The notes under the pieces are model-generated. The model worked only from the letters and a program-made list of their open reading frames with translations. It was not told the origin of the DNA and searched no databases. From assembly GCF_018524365.1 (NCBI RefSeq), contig NZ_JAEKFT010000008.1, positions 102,641-166,640 of the forward strand: a stretch of DNA of 64,000 bases. Direction: 5' to 3'. The stretch is from Denitromonas iodatirespirans (GTDB taxonomy: Bacteria > Pseudomonadota > Gammaproteobacteria > Burkholderiales > Rhodocyclaceae). How positions within the stretch are numbered: the stretch's first letter is position 1; the number at the start of each line of letters is the position of its first letter. Positions 1 through 9,333 of the stretch are shown piece after piece. The translations under genes were made by a program, and so were the position numbers.

Positions 1-63
1 GCGCTGTCGAATTCGTTCGGGTTCGGTGGTACCAACGGGACCTTGGCGCTCGCCCGGGTCTGA
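1..63 (+). CDS. fabF: 3-oxoacyl-ACP synthase II, C-terminal end only (partial)
   Basis: Only the last 20 codons and the TGA stop lie in the window. The frame reads ALSNSFGFGGTNGTLALARV. The SNSFGFGGTN segment is the conserved C-terminal signature of FabF/FabB condensing enzymes, which elongate fatty acids on acyl carrier protein. The ending LALARV resembles FabF more than FabB. The next gene starts two bases after the stop, so the two are probably cotranscribed. The 5' part lies to the left of the window. Confidence 0.85.
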   Translation, partial: ALSNSFGFGGTNGTLALARV

Positions 64-65
64 GC

Positions 66-524
66 ATGCCGGAGGCGGTCTTCCGCCTTCCCCTGACGCT
101 GGCGCTGAAGCCGTCCCGCGACCTTTCCCGATTGTCGATCGGTGCAGGTGGCGGGGCGGCTTTGGTGCTTTTGCTGACCCCAGGTGTGGCCTGGTATGTC
201 GTGGCGGGCGCGCTTTGCCTGATGGCGGTGTGTGGTGGGCTGGCGCGCCGGCGCCCGGCCACATCACAGACCCTTTGCCTGTTGCCTGACGGCCGCTGGA
301 TTCCGCCTGGTGAATCCGAGGCCTGCGAGTTGGCGCCGTCGAGCGTCGATATGGCTGGCGTGCTGTGGCTGCATGGGCGCAATGCCCACGGGCGACGGTT
401 TTCGCTCATGGTGCTGCCCGACAGCTTGGGTCATCCCGATGGTTGGCGGTGGCTGTGCATCTGGTTTCGCAACGCCCCCGGTGAGCGGCCGGGTTCGCAG
501 CCTGTCGGCCCTGAGGGATCATGA
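66..524 (+). CDS. YgfX/CptA-like small membrane protein
   Basis: A 152-residue protein. It has a short cytoplasmic N-terminus, a hydrophobic hairpin at about residues 26-58 (two closely spaced membrane segments) and a soluble C-terminal half ending in a basic and aromatic stretch. This layout, and the position just upstream of nadB and the rpoE operon, match the YgfX family. In E. coli that protein (CptA) is described as a membrane toxin-like partner of SdhE/CptB, and in Pseudomonas it lies next to nadB-algU. No SdhE gene is visible; it could lie left of the window. The family call rests on size, topology and context rather than on a catalytic motif. Confidence 0.5.
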   Translation: MPEAVFRLPLTLALKPSRDLSRLSIGAGGGAALVLLLTPGVAWYVVAGALCLMAVCGGLARRRPATSQTLCLLPDGRWIPPGESEACELAPSSVDMAGVLWLHGRNAHGRRFSLMVLPDSLGHPDGWRWLCIWFRNAPGERPGSQPVGPEGS

Positions 525-626
525 CGCGTCGAATCTGAGGCGGTTGAACCGCACGAAACGACGAAGCGGCTGGATAGGGCGGTGTTTTCACCGGCCCATC
601 CGACCCGACGAAAATCCAATGGTCCG

Positions 627-2216
627 CTAGAGCTTGGGCGCGCGGCGGGGGCGCAACACGGTGTCCTTCGGGCGTGGAAGCATCTGCGGATAGTCACGAC
701 TGAAATGCAGCCCCCGGCTTTCCTTGCGGCGCAGGGCACAGCGAACGATCAGGTCGGCAGTGGTCACCAGATTGCGCAGCTCGATCAAATCGTTGGTGAC
801 CCGGAAGTTCGTATAGAACTCGTTGATCTCCCGGCTGAGCAGCCGGATGCGGTGTTGCGCGCGGAGCAGACGTTTGTGGGTGCGGACAATGCCGACATAG
901 TCCCACATGAAACGCCGCAGTTCCTCCCAGTTGTGGGAGATGACGATTTCCTCGTCGGCATCGGTGACCCGGCTCTCGTCCCATGGCGGGAGCGGCAGGG
1001 CTGGGTGCGGTGCTTGAGCGAGGATGGCGGCAGCGATGCTCTCGCTGAATACGACGCATTCGAGCAGCGAGTTGCTGGCCAGCCGGTTGGCGCCATGTAA
1101 TCCCGTGCAGGTGGCTTCGCCGACGGCGTACAAACCGGGCAGGTCGGTCCGTCCGCTCAGGTCGGTAAGAATGCCGCCGCAGGAGTAGTGGGCGGCCGGA
1201 ACCACCGGGATCGGTTGCCGGGTGATGTCGATGCCTAGCTCCAGGCAGCGTGCGTAAATGGTGGGGAAGTGCGATTGCAGGAAATCGGCCGGTTTGTGCG
1301 AGATGTCCAGGAAGACGCAGTCCAGCCCTCGTTTCTTCATCTCGAAGTCGATGGCGCGGGCCACGATGTCACGCGGTGCCAGTTCGGCGCGCGGGTCGTG
1401 CTCGGGCATGAAGCGCTCGCCGCTGGGCAGGCGCAGCAATCCGCCTTCGCCCCGCACCGCTTCAGAGATCAGGAAAGACTTGGCTTGCGGATGATAGAGG
1501 CAGGTCGGATGGAACTGGATGAACTCCATGTTCGCCACCCGGCAGCCGGCCCGCCAGGCCATGGCGATGCCGTCACCCGTGGCGGTGTCCGGATTGGTGG
1601 TGTAGACGTAAACTTTGCCGGCCCCACCTGTGGCCAGCACGGTGCTCGGGGCGCTCAGGGTCTTGACCTGGTCGTTGTCGATGTCGAGCACGTAGGCGCC
1701 GAGGCAGCCGTATTCGGGCCGTCCGAGTTTGCTGCCGGGGATCAGGTCGATCGCGATGTGGCGTTCGAAGATCGTGATGTTCGGGTGGGCGGCGACCTGA
1801 GGTGTCAGGGTGGCCTGCACTGCGGCGCCGGTGGCGTCGGCGGCATGGATGATGCGCCGGTGGCTGTGACCGCCCTCGCGGGTGAGGTGGTAGCCGGTCG
1901 GGCTGTCGTCGTCGCGCGTGAAGGGCACGCCGCGTTCGATCAGCCACTGGATGGCGCGTCGGCTGTTTTCGACCACATGCTGGGTGGCGGCGCGGTTGTT
2001 CAGTCCGGCGCCGGCGTCGAAGGTGTCGGCAACATGCGATTCGACACTGTCCGACGGATCGAGCACGGCGGCAATGCCGCCTTGCGCCCAGGCGCTGGCG
2101 CCGTCGGCGAGCGCGCGTTTGGTGACGATGGCGACACGACGATGTTCCGCCAGGCGCAGGGCGAGCGACTGGCCGGCCAGTCCACTTCCGATGATGATGA
2201 CGTCGAAGGCTTCCAC
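627..2216 (-). CDS. nadB: L-aspartate oxidase
   Basis: A 529-residue flavoprotein, the usual length for NadB. It oxidises L-aspartate to iminoaspartate, the first step of de novo NAD synthesis, which NadA then uses. The N-terminus carries the FAD-binding Rossmann motif [18 protein letters not shown]. Further family motifs follow: the [14 protein letters not shown] region, the active-site stretch [13 protein letters not shown], and the FAD contact region around [21 protein letters not shown]. It is transcribed away from rpoE, with a 210-bp divergent spacer. The rpoE-nadB arrangement is conserved in Pseudomonas and betaproteobacteria. No nadA or nadC is in the window. Confidence 0.97.
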   Translation of the reverse strand: MEAFDVIIIGSGLAGQSLALRLAEHRRVAIVTKRALADGASAWAQGGIAAVLDPSDSVESHVADTFDAGAGLNNRAATQHVVENSRRAIQWLIERGVPFTRDDDSPTGYHLTREGGHSHRRIIHAADATGAAVQATLTPQVAAHPNITIFERHIAIDLIPGSKLGRPEYGCLGAYVLDIDNDQVKTLSAPSTVLATGGAGKVYVYTTNPDTATGDGIAMAWRAGCRVANMEFIQFHPTCLYHPQAKSFLISEAVRGEGGLLRLPSGERFMPEHDPRAELAPRDIVARAIDFEMKKRGLDCVFLDISHKPADFLQSHFPTIYARCLELGIDITRQPIPVVPAAHYSCGGILTDLSGRTDLPGLYAVGEATCTGLHGANRLASNSLLECVVFSESIAAAILAQAPHPALPLPPWDESRVTDADEEIVISHNWEELRRFMWDYVGIVRTHKRLLRAQHRIRLLSREINEFYTNFRVTNDLIELRNLVTTADLIVRCALRRKESRGLHFSRDYPQMLPRPKDTVLRPRRAPKL

Positions 2217-2299
2217 CGACAGGTCCCAGCAAAATGACGGGCGCCAACTATATCACTCGCGCCCCCGCGGCTGGTGAAGCAAAAACCCTTGCGCCGTCT

Positions 2300-2326
2300 G
2301 AACTATTCGGCACGGGGGGAGTCGAT
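2300..2326 (+). promoter_or_regulatory. candidate sigmaE-type promoter for rpoE
   Basis: GAACTA at 2300-2305, a 16-base spacer, then TCGAT at 2322-2326. The sigmaE (RpoE/AlgU) consensus is GGAACTT-N15/16-TCnnA. The -35 half is good and the -10 half partial. Autoregulation of rpoE from such a promoter is known in gamma- and betaproteobacteria. Assignment here is by pattern only. Confidence 0.35.
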
Positions 2327-2345
2327 TGCACAGGTCCTTGCGCTT

Positions 2346-2374
2346 TTGGCGCGACGCGGTGGGTTGGTTATACT
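2346..2374 (+). promoter_or_regulatory. candidate sigma70 promoter for rpoE
   Basis: TTGGCG at 2346-2351 and TATACT at 2369-2374, separated by exactly 17 bases. The start codon of rpoE follows 52 bases after the -10. This would be the housekeeping promoter of the operon. Confidence 0.5.
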
Positions 2375-2426
2375 TTCGCGGTTTATGCTCCGCCATGATC
2401 GATCCCCGATTTCCGCCAGATGCCAA

Positions 2427-3026
2427 ATGACCGATAGAGAATTGGATCAACAACTTGTTGAGCGCGTACAGCGCGGGGACAAACAGGCGTTCGGCCTGTT
2501 GGTCTCCAAGTATCAGCGCAAGTTGTTGCGCTTGCTGTCGCGTTTGATCCGTGATCCGGCGGAGGTGGAGGATGTCGCTCAGGAAACGTTCATCAAGGCG
2601 TATCGGGCCTTGCCGGCGTTTCGTGGCGAGAGTGCGTTCTATACCTGGCTCTATCGTATCGGTGTCAATACGGCGAAGAACTATCTGGTTGCGCAAGGTC
2701 GAAGAGCACCGACGGCCACCGGGTTCAGTTCGGAGGACGCCGAGACTTTCGACGACGGCGAGCAGTTGCGGGACATCAATACGCCCGAGCGGTTGATGAT
2801 GTCGCGCCAGATCGGTCAGACCGTCGAGACGGCAATGGAAGCGTTGCCCGAAGAATTGAGAACCGCAATCGTTTTGCGTGAAATCGAAGGAATGAGTTAC
2901 GAGGAGATCGCCGGCATCATGGAATGTCCCATCGGTACGGTGCGTTCGCGGATATTCCGGGCTCGCGAGGCGATTGCAGAGAAACTTCGGCCGTTGTTGG
3001 ATACGGCCCCTGACCAACGGTGGTAG
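2427..3026 (+). CDS. rpoE: RNA polymerase extracytoplasmic stress sigma factor RpoE/AlgU
   Basis: A 199-residue ECF sigma factor. Region 2 is visible as VEDVAQETFIKAYRAL followed by FRGESAFYTWLYRIGVN (promoter melting and -10 recognition). Region 4 is the helix-turn-helix GMSYEEIAGIMECPIGTVRS (-35 recognition). I chose the ATG at 2427 (MTDRELDQQLVERV) because homologues of about 190-200 residues start there; the open frame extends upstream only into the promoter region. It is followed by its anti-sigma gene rseA two bases downstream, then rseB, rseC and mucD. This is the classical envelope-stress operon, so regulated release from RseA is expected. Confidence 0.97.
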   Translation: MTDRELDQQLVERVQRGDKQAFGLLVSKYQRKLLRLLSRLIRDPAEVEDVAQETFIKAYRALPAFRGESAFYTWLYRIGVNTAKNYLVAQGRRAPTATGFSSEDAETFDDGEQLRDINTPERLMMSRQIGQTVETAMEALPEELRTAIVLREIEGMSYEEIAGIMECPIGTVRSRIFRAREAIAEKLRPLLDTAPDQRW

Positions 3027-3028
3027 GT

Positions 3029-3568
3029 ATGAAGGAACGTATTTCGGCACTGCTTGATGGTGATGTTGACGCCCAGGCAATGGAACCGGTCCTTGGTTCT
3101 GTCAGGGCGTCAGCCGATGTTCGACGGCAGTGGGATCGCTACTGCCTGATCGGGGATGCGCTGCGCGGCGAGGTGGATTTGTCGCAAGATCTGACCGCCC
3201 GGGTCATGGCCCGCCTGGAGGATGAGCCGACGGTGCTGGTGCCTGTGGCGCTTCGACGCAACGAAACGCCCCGTCCCTCGTGGCGAAAGCTGATGCCGCT
3301 GGCGGCATCGGTCGCAGGTGTCGCTGTGGTCGGTTGGCTGGCGTTTCCGGTCGCGTCCGACTCACCCGCCAATACGGCGGCCATTCAGATGGCCCGAATG
3401 ACGCCGGCGCCGATGGCGACCAAAGTCGTTGCCGACGACAAGCGGGACAACGAGCCATTGCGCGCCTATCTGTTCGCCCACCAGAGCCTGTCAAATCAAG
3501 GGGCGATCCCTGCGGTTGCACCTTTCGTTCGGACGGTCGCCGAGGTGTCTCCGGGGGCGCAACGATGA
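3029..3568 (+). CDS. rseA: sigmaE anti-sigma factor RseA/MucA
   Basis: A 179-residue inner-membrane anti-sigma factor. The cytoplasmic N-terminal domain (MKERISALLDGD...RRQWDRYCLIGDALRG) has the RseA/MucA sigma-binding pattern. A single membrane helix at about residues 88-108 separates it from an alanine- and proline-rich periplasmic tail. Under envelope stress such proteins are cut by DegS- and RseP-type proteases, releasing RpoE. The ATG at 3029 is preferred over a GTG 9 bases earlier because it matches the family start. The stop overlaps the start of rseB (ATGA), which suggests translational coupling. Confidence 0.93.
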   Translation: MKERISALLDGDVDAQAMEPVLGSVRASADVRRQWDRYCLIGDALRGEVDLSQDLTARVMARLEDEPTVLVPVALRRNETPRPSWRKLMPLAASVAGVAVVGWLAFPVASDSPANTAAIQMARMTPAPMATKVVADDKRDNEPLRAYLFAHQSLSNQGAIPAVAPFVRTVAEVSPGAQR

Positions 3569-4530
3569 GGCGTTGCCTCGTTGCCCTGTGGTTGTTCGTC
3601 GTCGGCGGTGTCGCCGTCGGCGCGCCCGAGCAGGATGCGCTGTTCTGGATGGACCGGATGGCGAGTGCTGCTCAGAAACTGAATTACTCCGGCACGTTTT
3701 CGTATCTCAGCGGCAAGCGCCTCGAAGCCTTGCGCATTGCGCATGTGGTCGGCCCGAATGGCGAAGTGGAGCGTCTCGAAACGCTCGACGGCAACCCGCG
3801 CGAGGTGATCCGCAACAACAGCGAAGTGCGTTGCGTGCTGCCGGATCTGAAAACCGTGATCATCGACCGGGTCGGCAAGCGCCGCGCCTTTCCCGCACGC
3901 TTGCCGATGGCGGTCTCAGCGCTTGACGAGTATTACCGGATCTCACTGGGGGATGTCAGCCGGGTGGCTGGGCGCAAGGCGCAACTGGTCGTGCTCGAGC
4001 CCAAGGACACGCTGCGCTATGGCCACCAATTGTGGGCCGATGTGGATAGCGGCTTGTTGCTCAAAGCCCGGTTGGTCGGCGCCAAGGGCGAGGTGATCGA
4101 GCAGTTCGCGTTCAACGAGATTCATGTCGGCGAGGCCGTGGATCCGTCGTTGCTCGAGCAGAAGTATGCCGTGGCCGATGACTGGCAGACCGTGAACGCC
4201 AAGGGTGACGAGGCCGACGGCGAGGCCGCCGCATGGCGCCTTGGCGATGTGCTGCCGGGGTATCGGCTGGTCTCCAGCGTTCGCCGCTCGGTCGGAGCCC
4301 AGGGGCAGTCCGTGCTGCACATGGTGCTCTCCGATGGCATGGCCAACATTTCCGTCTTTGTCGAACCGGCGTCGGCGGGCGGGGCGTCGGCGAGTGCCGG
4401 TTTCATGGAGGCCGGATCGATCGCCGTGTATGCCCGTAATGTCGGGGGCCAGCGGCTGACCGTGCTGGGCGAGGCGCCGCATGAGGCACTGCGTCGCGTT
4501 GGCGACGGTATGACGGTGGATGCCCAGTGA
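3565..4530 (+). CDS. rseB: periplasmic sigmaE regulator RseB/MucB
   Basis: A 321-residue secreted protein. The signal peptide (MRRCLVALWLFVVGGVAVGA) is followed by a mature domain beginning PEQDALFWMDRMASAAQKLN and containing YSGTFSYLSG, both typical of MucB/RseB. The family binds the periplasmic part of RseA and shields it from proteolysis; it is thought to sense mislocalised lipoproteins or lipopolysaccharide through its LolA-like domain. The start overlaps the rseA stop by four bases and the end overlaps the rseC start, so the gene sits tightly inside the operon. The open frame continues far upstream inside rseA, but the signal peptide fixes the start. Confidence 0.95.
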   Translation: MRRCLVALWLFVVGGVAVGAPEQDALFWMDRMASAAQKLNYSGTFSYLSGKRLEALRIAHVVGPNGEVERLETLDGNPREVIRNNSEVRCVLPDLKTVIIDRVGKRRAFPARLPMAVSALDEYYRISLGDVSRVAGRKAQLVVLEPKDTLRYGHQLWADVDSGLLLKARLVGAKGEVIEQFAFNEIHVGEAVDPSLLEQKYAVADDWQTVNAKGDEADGEAAAWRLGDVLPGYRLVSSVRRSVGAQGQSVLHMVLSDGMANISVFVEPASAGGASASAGFMEAGSIAVYARNVGGQRLTVLGEAPHEALRRVGDGMTVDAQ

Positions 4531-4994
4531 TCGAGGCGCGGGGGGTGGTGCTGCGGACGGCGGACCGTCGAGCCTGGGTCCGGGTCGACGACCAACCCAC
4601 CGGCTGTGGACGCTGTCACGAACCCGGTGGGTGTGGCGGTGCGAAGATCGCTCACGCCTTCGGCAAACCCGACGAAGTCTTCCATGTCGACAATCCGCAG
4701 CATTTCGCTGCCGGTGATCGCGTGCGCCTGCAGATCGACGACGGCGCCGCCTTGGGCGCCGCGGCCATCAGCTATGGCCTGCCGACCCTCGCGGCCCTTG
4801 TCGGTGCAGGTGTTGGGACTTGGTGGTCCGGCAATGCCGGTGCGGTGATCGGACTGGCCGCAGCGCTGGCGCTCTCGGTCGCCGCCGTCCGCCGGATCGG
4901 TGGGCGTCGATTCTGGCGGCAAAAGCTGTCCGTGCGGCTGGCGGCCGATGCGGCATGCGCCCAAGCGGGGCCGGTCACGGCGCATCATGATTAG
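4527..4994 (+). CDS. rseC: SoxR-reducing/sigmaE regulator RseC/MucC
   Basis: A 155-residue inner-membrane protein starting at a GTG that overlaps the rseB stop (GTGA). The N-terminal domain carries the family cysteines C27, C30 and C36 (TGCGRCHEPGGC), a possible metal or redox site. Two membrane helices follow at about residues 80-100 and 105-123. RseC is linked to SoxR reduction (Rsx/Rse complex) in E. coli and has a modest role in sigmaE control; its biochemical function is not settled. The 3' end overlaps mucD by eight bases. Confidence 0.93.
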   Translation: MIEARGVVLRTADRRAWVRVDDQPTGCGRCHEPGGCGGAKIAHAFGKPDEVFHVDNPQHFAAGDRVRLQIDDGAALGAAAISYGLPTLAALVGAGVGTWWSGNAGAVIGLAAALALSVAAVRRIGGRRFWRQKLSVRLAADAACAQAGPVTAHHD

Positions 4995-6399
4995 GCGGTG
5001 GTGCAGCCAGTGGGTGCTGGTCTTTACCTGCGTCGCCGGGGTGTCGGCGTCGGTCCTTGCGGAGACGTTGCCGGACTTTCAGCGTCTGGTGCGCGAGCAC
5101 GGGGCCTCGGTGGTCAATATTAGCGTTTCCCAGCCTCCTTCCGTCGCTCCGGCGCCGCGTGGCTTGCCGGGCGACAATCCGCATGTGCCCGATTTTCTGC
5201 GGCGTTTCCTGCCGGACGCGCCGCAGGTGGAGCCCGATGACATCGAGCAGTCGCAGGGGTCGGGCTTCTTCATTTCCGACGACGGCTACATCCTCACCAA
5301 TGCGCATGTGGTAGGCGATGCTCAGAGCATTCAGGTGCGTCTGCTCGACCGGCGCGTCTTCGTGGGGACGCTGGTGGGGCTTGACCGGCGTGCCGATATC
5401 GCGCTGCTGAAGATCGATGCCAGCGGCCTGCCGGCCGTGCGGCTCGGCGCGCCGGACAGCGTTTCAGTCGGCGAGTGGGTGGTGGCCATCGGGTCGCCCT
5501 TCGGTTTTGAGAACAGCGTGACGGCCGGGATCGTCAGCGCCAAGGGCCGCGTTTTTCCCGAAGAGAGCTTCGTGCCCTTCATCCAGACCGATGTGGCGAT
5601 CAACCCGGGCAATTCGGGTGGTCCGCTGTTCAACCTGGCGGGCGAGGTGGTCGGCATCAATGCCCAGATATTCAGCCGTACCGGCGGTTTCATGGGCGTC
5701 TCGTTCGCCATTCCGATCGACATCGCCATGGATATCCAGACGCAGCTCAGAAAGGCCGGCAAGGTCGAGCGCGGGCGAATCGGCGTCGGCATCCAGGAAG
5801 TCACCGCCGCATTGGCCGGCGCCTTCGGCCTGTCTTCGCTGGATGGCGCGCTGGTCGGCTCCGTCGAACCGGACAGCCCCGCGCAGCGCGCCGGCGTGCG
5901 TGCCGGCGATGTGATCGTCCGTTTCGGCGATCAGTCCGTTCAGCGCTCCGATGATTTGCCGCGCATTGTGGCCCGCATGGCGCCGGGGCGGGAGGTGCCG
6001 ATGGATGTGCTGCGTGGCGGCGAGCGGCAGACCTTGCAGGTCACGCTGGGGCAGTGGCCCGAGGCCGACCGTGCCACGGCGCATGCCCGGCGACCTGCAT
6101 CGAAGCCCGCGCAGTGGTCGCGTCGCGGCCTGGATCTGGCTGCGCTTGCCGGTGCCCGCTTGAAGTCGATCGGGGCGCCTTGGGGCCTGGAGGTGCGCAA
6201 GGCCGAGGGACCGGCGGCACGTGCCCGGGTGCGCGAAGGCGATGTGCTGGTGGCCGCTGTCGAAGACGGAAAGCAAACCCCACTGCGCACGCTCGACGAC
6301 CTGGACGCGGCGCTCGGTCGCTTGGAGGCGCAAGCGCCGCTGGTGGTGCTGCTTCAGCGCGGTACCGCGCGCAGCTTCGTTGCCATCGAGGTGCCTTGA
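4987..6399 (+). CDS. mucD: periplasmic serine protease DegP/MucD with two PDZ domains
   Basis: A 470-residue HtrA-family protease/chaperone. It has a signal peptide ending near ASVLA (residue 25) and a trypsin-like domain with the triad visible as H107 (TNAHVV), D137 (RADIALL) and S210 (NPGNSGGPLF). Two PDZ domains follow (about 275-365 and 395-465). It degrades or refolds misfolded periplasmic proteins and lies in the sigmaE operon as in Pseudomonas algU-mucABCD. The start is placed at ATG 4987, inside the last codons of rseC, because the signal peptide begins there. Confidence 0.96.
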   Translation: MIRRWCSQWVLVFTCVAGVSASVLAETLPDFQRLVREHGASVVNISVSQPPSVAPAPRGLPGDNPHVPDFLRRFLPDAPQVEPDDIEQSQGSGFFISDDGYILTNAHVVGDAQSIQVRLLDRRVFVGTLVGLDRRADIALLKIDASGLPAVRLGAPDSVSVGEWVVAIGSPFGFENSVTAGIVSAKGRVFPEESFVPFIQTDVAINPGNSGGPLFNLAGEVVGINAQIFSRTGGFMGVSFAIPIDIAMDIQTQLRKAGKVERGRIGVGIQEVTAALAGAFGLSSLDGALVGSVEPDSPAQRAGVRAGDVIVRFGDQSVQRSDDLPRIVARMAPGREVPMDVLRGGERQTLQVTLGQWPEADRATAHARRPASKPAQWSRRGLDLAALAGARLKSIGAPWGLEVRKAEGPAARARVREGDVLVAAVEDGKQTPLRTLDDLDAALGRLEAQAPLVVLLQRGTARSFVAIEVP

Positions 6400-6659
6400 T
6401 GGCGGTGTTGCGCTTGCTGGGCCGCAGTTGGTGCCATTTGTGCGATGACATGCTGGCGGCGGTGCAGCCGCTTGCCGACGCGGCGGGCGTGTCGATCGAC
6501 GTCATCGATGTGGACAGCGATCCGGCACTGGAAGCACGTTGGGGCGAACTGGTGCCGGTGCTGCTGACGCCCGAGGGCGAAGAATTGTGCCACTACCATC
6601 TCGACACCGCCGCGGTGCGTGCCTATCTGGCCCGATTTCCGCTAGAATCCGCCGATTGA
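6399..6659 (+). CDS. small glutaredoxin-family (DUF836-like) protein
   Basis: An 86-residue thioredoxin-fold protein. It begins with a beta strand ([11 protein letters not shown]) followed by a CHLC redox motif at C12-C15, then an [10 protein letters not shown] strand and a cis-proline-like segment ELVPVLL. This is the layout of the short glutaredoxin-like DUF836 family. The ATG overlaps the mucD stop by one base, making it the last gene of the sigmaE operon before a terminator. A disulfide role in the stress response is plausible from position only. The substrate is unknown. Confidence 0.8.
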   Translation: MAVLRLLGRSWCHLCDDMLAAVQPLADAAGVSIDVIDVDSDPALEARWGELVPVLLTPEGEELCHYHLDTAAVRAYLARFPLESAD

Positions 6660-6677
6660 CTACGCCCGGGAACCGAG

Positions 6678-6699
6678 GGTGCCGCAAGGCACCTTTTTT
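6678..6699 (+). terminator. intrinsic terminator between the sigmaE operon and lepA
   Basis: A perfect stem GGTGCC (6678-6683) / GGCACC (6688-6693) with a GCAA tetraloop is followed by six T residues. It ends only 9 bases before the lepA ATG, in the stretch where a ribosome-binding site would be expected. Confidence 0.85.
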
Positions 6700-6708
6700 G
6701 TTGTGAAT

Positions 6709-8505
6709 ATGCGCCACATACGTAATTTCTCCATCATTGCCCATATCGATCACGGTAAATCGACGCTGGCCGATCGCTTGATCCAGCGCTGCGGCGGCCT
6801 GGCCGACCGGGAGATGGACGCCCAGGTGCTCGATTCGATGGATCTTGAGCGCGAGCGTGGGATTACGATCAAGGCGCAGACCGCCTCCTTGCTCTACAAG
6901 GCGAAGGACGGTCAGGAATACCAGTTCAACCTCATCGACACCCCAGGGCATGTGGACTTCAGCTATGAAGTCTCGCGCTCCCTGTCCGCCTGCGAAGGCG
7001 CGCTGCTGGTGGTCGATGCCTCGCAGGGCGTCGAAGCGCAGACGGTGGCCAATTGCTACACGGCGATCGAGCAGAACCTCGAAGTGATCCCGGTGCTCAA
7101 CAAGGTGGATCTGCCGGCGGCCGATCCGGAGCGGGTGCGCGCCGAAATCGAGGATGTGATCGGGGTCGATGCCTCCGACGCGACGCTGTGCTCGGCCAAG
7201 ACCGGCCTGGGCATCGACGACATCCTCGAAACCGTGGTGCGCCGCGTCCCGCCGCCGGTGGGCGACCCCGATGCGCCGCTCAAGGCCTTGATCATCGACT
7301 CGTGGTTCGATAGCTATGTCGGCGTGGTGATCCTGGTGCGGGTGGTCGATGGCAGCATCAAGGCCAAGGACCGGATGCGGCTGATGGCGACGGGCGCCGA
7401 GTACCCGGTGGATTCGGTCGGTGTGTTTACGCCCAAGTCGCTGGTGCGCGATTCGCTGTCAGCCGGCGAAGTGGGCTTCATCATCAGTGGCATCAAGGTG
7501 ATCTCGGACGCCAAGGTGGGCGACACCGTGACCCTCGCCACCCGCCCGGCCAACAAGCCGCTGCCAGGGTTCAAGGAAATCAAGTCGCAGGTGTTCGCCG
7601 GCCTGTACCCGGTCGAATCCAACGAATACGAACAGTTGCGCGAATCGCTCGAGAAGCTGCAACTCAACGATGCGGCGCTGCGTTTCGAGCCGGAAGTGTC
7701 GCAGGCGTTGGGCTTCGGCTTCCGATGCGGCTTTCTCGGCTTGCTGCACATGGACATCGTGCAGGAACGACTCGAGCGCGAATTCGATATCGACCTGATC
7801 ACCACCGCACCGACGGTGGTGTACGAAGTCCTGCTCAAGGACGGCTCGGTGATCAAGGTCGAGAACCCGGCCAAGCTGCCCGATCCGTCGAAGATCGATG
7901 AAATTCGAGAGCCGATCATTCGTGCGACCATCTACATGCCGCAGGAGTATGTGGGCGTGGTGATCACGCTATGCACCCAGAAGCGCGGCACGCAGGTCGA
8001 CATGCGCTATCACGGCCGGCAGGTCCAACTGGTCTACGACATCCCGATGAACGAAGTGGTCATGGACTTCTTCGACCGCCTCAAGTCGGTGTCGCGTGGC
8101 TATGCCTCGCTCGACTACGAACTGCACTGCTACCAGGCCGCCGATCTGGTCAAGCTCGACATGCTGGTCAACGGCGAGAAAGTCGATGCGCTGTCGGTGA
8201 TCGTGCATCGGGCGAATGCCCATTTCCGCGGGCGCGAACTGGCCGCCAAGCTGCGCGGCATCATCCCGCGCCAGATGTTCGACGTGGCCGTGCAGGCGGC
8301 GATCGGCTCGACCATCGTGTCGCGCGAGAACATCAAGGCGCTGCGCAAGAACGTGCTGGCCAAGTGCTACGGCGGCGATATTTCGCGCAAGCGCAAGCTG
8401 CTGGAAAAGCAAAAGGCCGGCAAGCGGCGCATGAAGCAGGTCGGTGCGGTGGAAATTCCGCAGGAGGCCTTCCTGGCCGTGCTGCGTACCGACGACAGCA
8501 AGTAA
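6709..8505 (+). CDS. lepA: elongation factor 4 (LepA)
   Basis: A 598-residue translational GTPase, close to the 599 residues of E. coli LepA. The N-terminus [19 protein letters not shown] carries the G1 loop. DTPGHVDF is G3 and [13 protein letters not shown] is G4, with an EF-G-like core and the LepA-specific C-terminal domain ([20 protein letters not shown]). EF4 acts on stalled or mispositioned ribosomes. I see no good Shine-Dalgarno before ATG 6709. GTG 6703 (MNMRHIRN) or GTG 6679 are alternatives, the latter overlapping the terminator stem. lepB follows 28 bases downstream, as in many proteobacteria. Confidence 0.97.
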   Translation: MRHIRNFSIIAHIDHGKSTLADRLIQRCGGLADREMDAQVLDSMDLERERGITIKAQTASLLYKAKDGQEYQFNLIDTPGHVDFSYEVSRSLSACEGALLVVDASQGVEAQTVANCYTAIEQNLEVIPVLNKVDLPAADPERVRAEIEDVIGVDASDATLCSAKTGLGIDDILETVVRRVPPPVGDPDAPLKALIIDSWFDSYVGVVILVRVVDGSIKAKDRMRLMATGAEYPVDSVGVFTPKSLVRDSLSAGEVGFIISGIKVISDAKVGDTVTLATRPANKPLPGFKEIKSQVFAGLYPVESNEYEQLRESLEKLQLNDAALRFEPEVSQALGFGFRCGFLGLLHMDIVQERLEREFDIDLITTAPTVVYEVLLKDGSVIKVENPAKLPDPSKIDEIREPIIRATIYMPQEYVGVVITLCTQKRGTQVDMRYHGRQVQLVYDIPMNEVVMDFFDRLKSVSRGYASLDYELHCYQAADLVKLDMLVNGEKVDALSVIVHRANAHFRGRELAAKLRGIIPRQMFDVAVQAAIGSTIVSRENIKALRKNVLAKCYGGDISRKRKLLEKQKAGKRRMKQVGAVEIPQEAFLAVLRTDDSK

Positions 8506-8533
8506 CCCTCTTCAGAAGCGAACCGGAGACCTC

Positions 8534-9322
8534 GTGAATTTTGCCCTGATTCTTTTCCTGCTGCTGGTGGCGACCGGTGTGCTGTGGCTGGCTGACAAAT
8601 TCTATGCCCGCAAGCGGCGCGCGCCCGATGCCGGGGAGCCATGGTGGGTGGAATATGGCGCCAGTTTTTTTCCGGTCATCCTGGCGGTATTCTTTCTGCG
8701 CTCGTTCCTGGTCGAGCCGTTCAAGATTCCGTCCGGCTCGATGATCCCGACCTTGCTCGTCGGCGATTTCATCCTGGTCAACAAATACACCTATGGCATT
8801 CGCCTGCCGGTCATCAACAAGAAAATCGTCGACATGAACACGCCGGAGCGCGGCGACGTGATGGTGTTCCGCTACCCGGAAGATCCCTCGCTGGACTACA
8901 TCAAACGTGTGGTCGGACTGCCCGGTGACACCATCGAGTACTTCGACAAGCGTTTGAGCATCAATGGAAAACCGGTCGATGTGACATCGGCCGGTGAATA
9001 TGTCCACCGCGATCGCCTGTATGCCAGTGCCAAGTATTCCGAGAATCTCGGCAGCGTCGAGCATGCGTTCTTGAATGACGGCGATAAGCCGGCCTATGTG
9101 CCTCAGGTCAAGCAATTCCCGCAGCGCGAGAACTGCACTTATACTAACAACGGCGTACGCTGCACCGTCCCGCCCGGGCATTACTTCGTCATGGGCGACA
9201 ACCGGGACGACAGCAGCGACAGCCGCGTCTGGGGTTTCGTCCCCGAAGAGAACATCGTCGGCAAGGCGTTCCTGATCTGGTTCAACTTCAACGAGCCGAG
9301 CCGTATCGGGTTTTTCCACTGA
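8534..9322 (+). CDS. lepB: signal peptidase I
   Basis: A 262-residue membrane peptidase with two N-terminal membrane segments (about residues 2-20 and 42-59) and a periplasmic catalytic domain. The Ser-Lys dyad is S69 in IPSGSMIPTL and K124 in DYIKRVVGLPGD. The later box GHYFVMGDNRDDSSDSR is also present. It removes signal peptides from Sec- and Tat-exported proteins. The start is GTG 8534, chosen because the first membrane helix begins immediately after it. The order lepA-lepB-DUF4845-rnc-era is conserved in betaproteobacteria. Confidence 0.96.
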   Translation: MNFALILFLLLVATGVLWLADKFYARKRRAPDAGEPWWVEYGASFFPVILAVFFLRSFLVEPFKIPSGSMIPTLLVGDFILVNKYTYGIRLPVINKKIVDMNTPERGDVMVFRYPEDPSLDYIKRVVGLPGDTIEYFDKRLSINGKPVDVTSAGEYVHRDRLYASAKYSENLGSVEHAFLNDGDKPAYVPQVKQFPQRENCTYTNNGVRCTVPPGHYFVMGDNRDDSSDSRVWGFVPEENIVGKAFLIWFNFNEPSRIGFFH

Positions 9323-9333
9323 AGGGCAATCGC

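Noticed and set aside
6679..6708. GTG 6679 as the true start of lepA
   Set aside because: It would add ten residues encoded by the terminator stem and T run, while homologues begin at or within two residues of the ATG at 6709.
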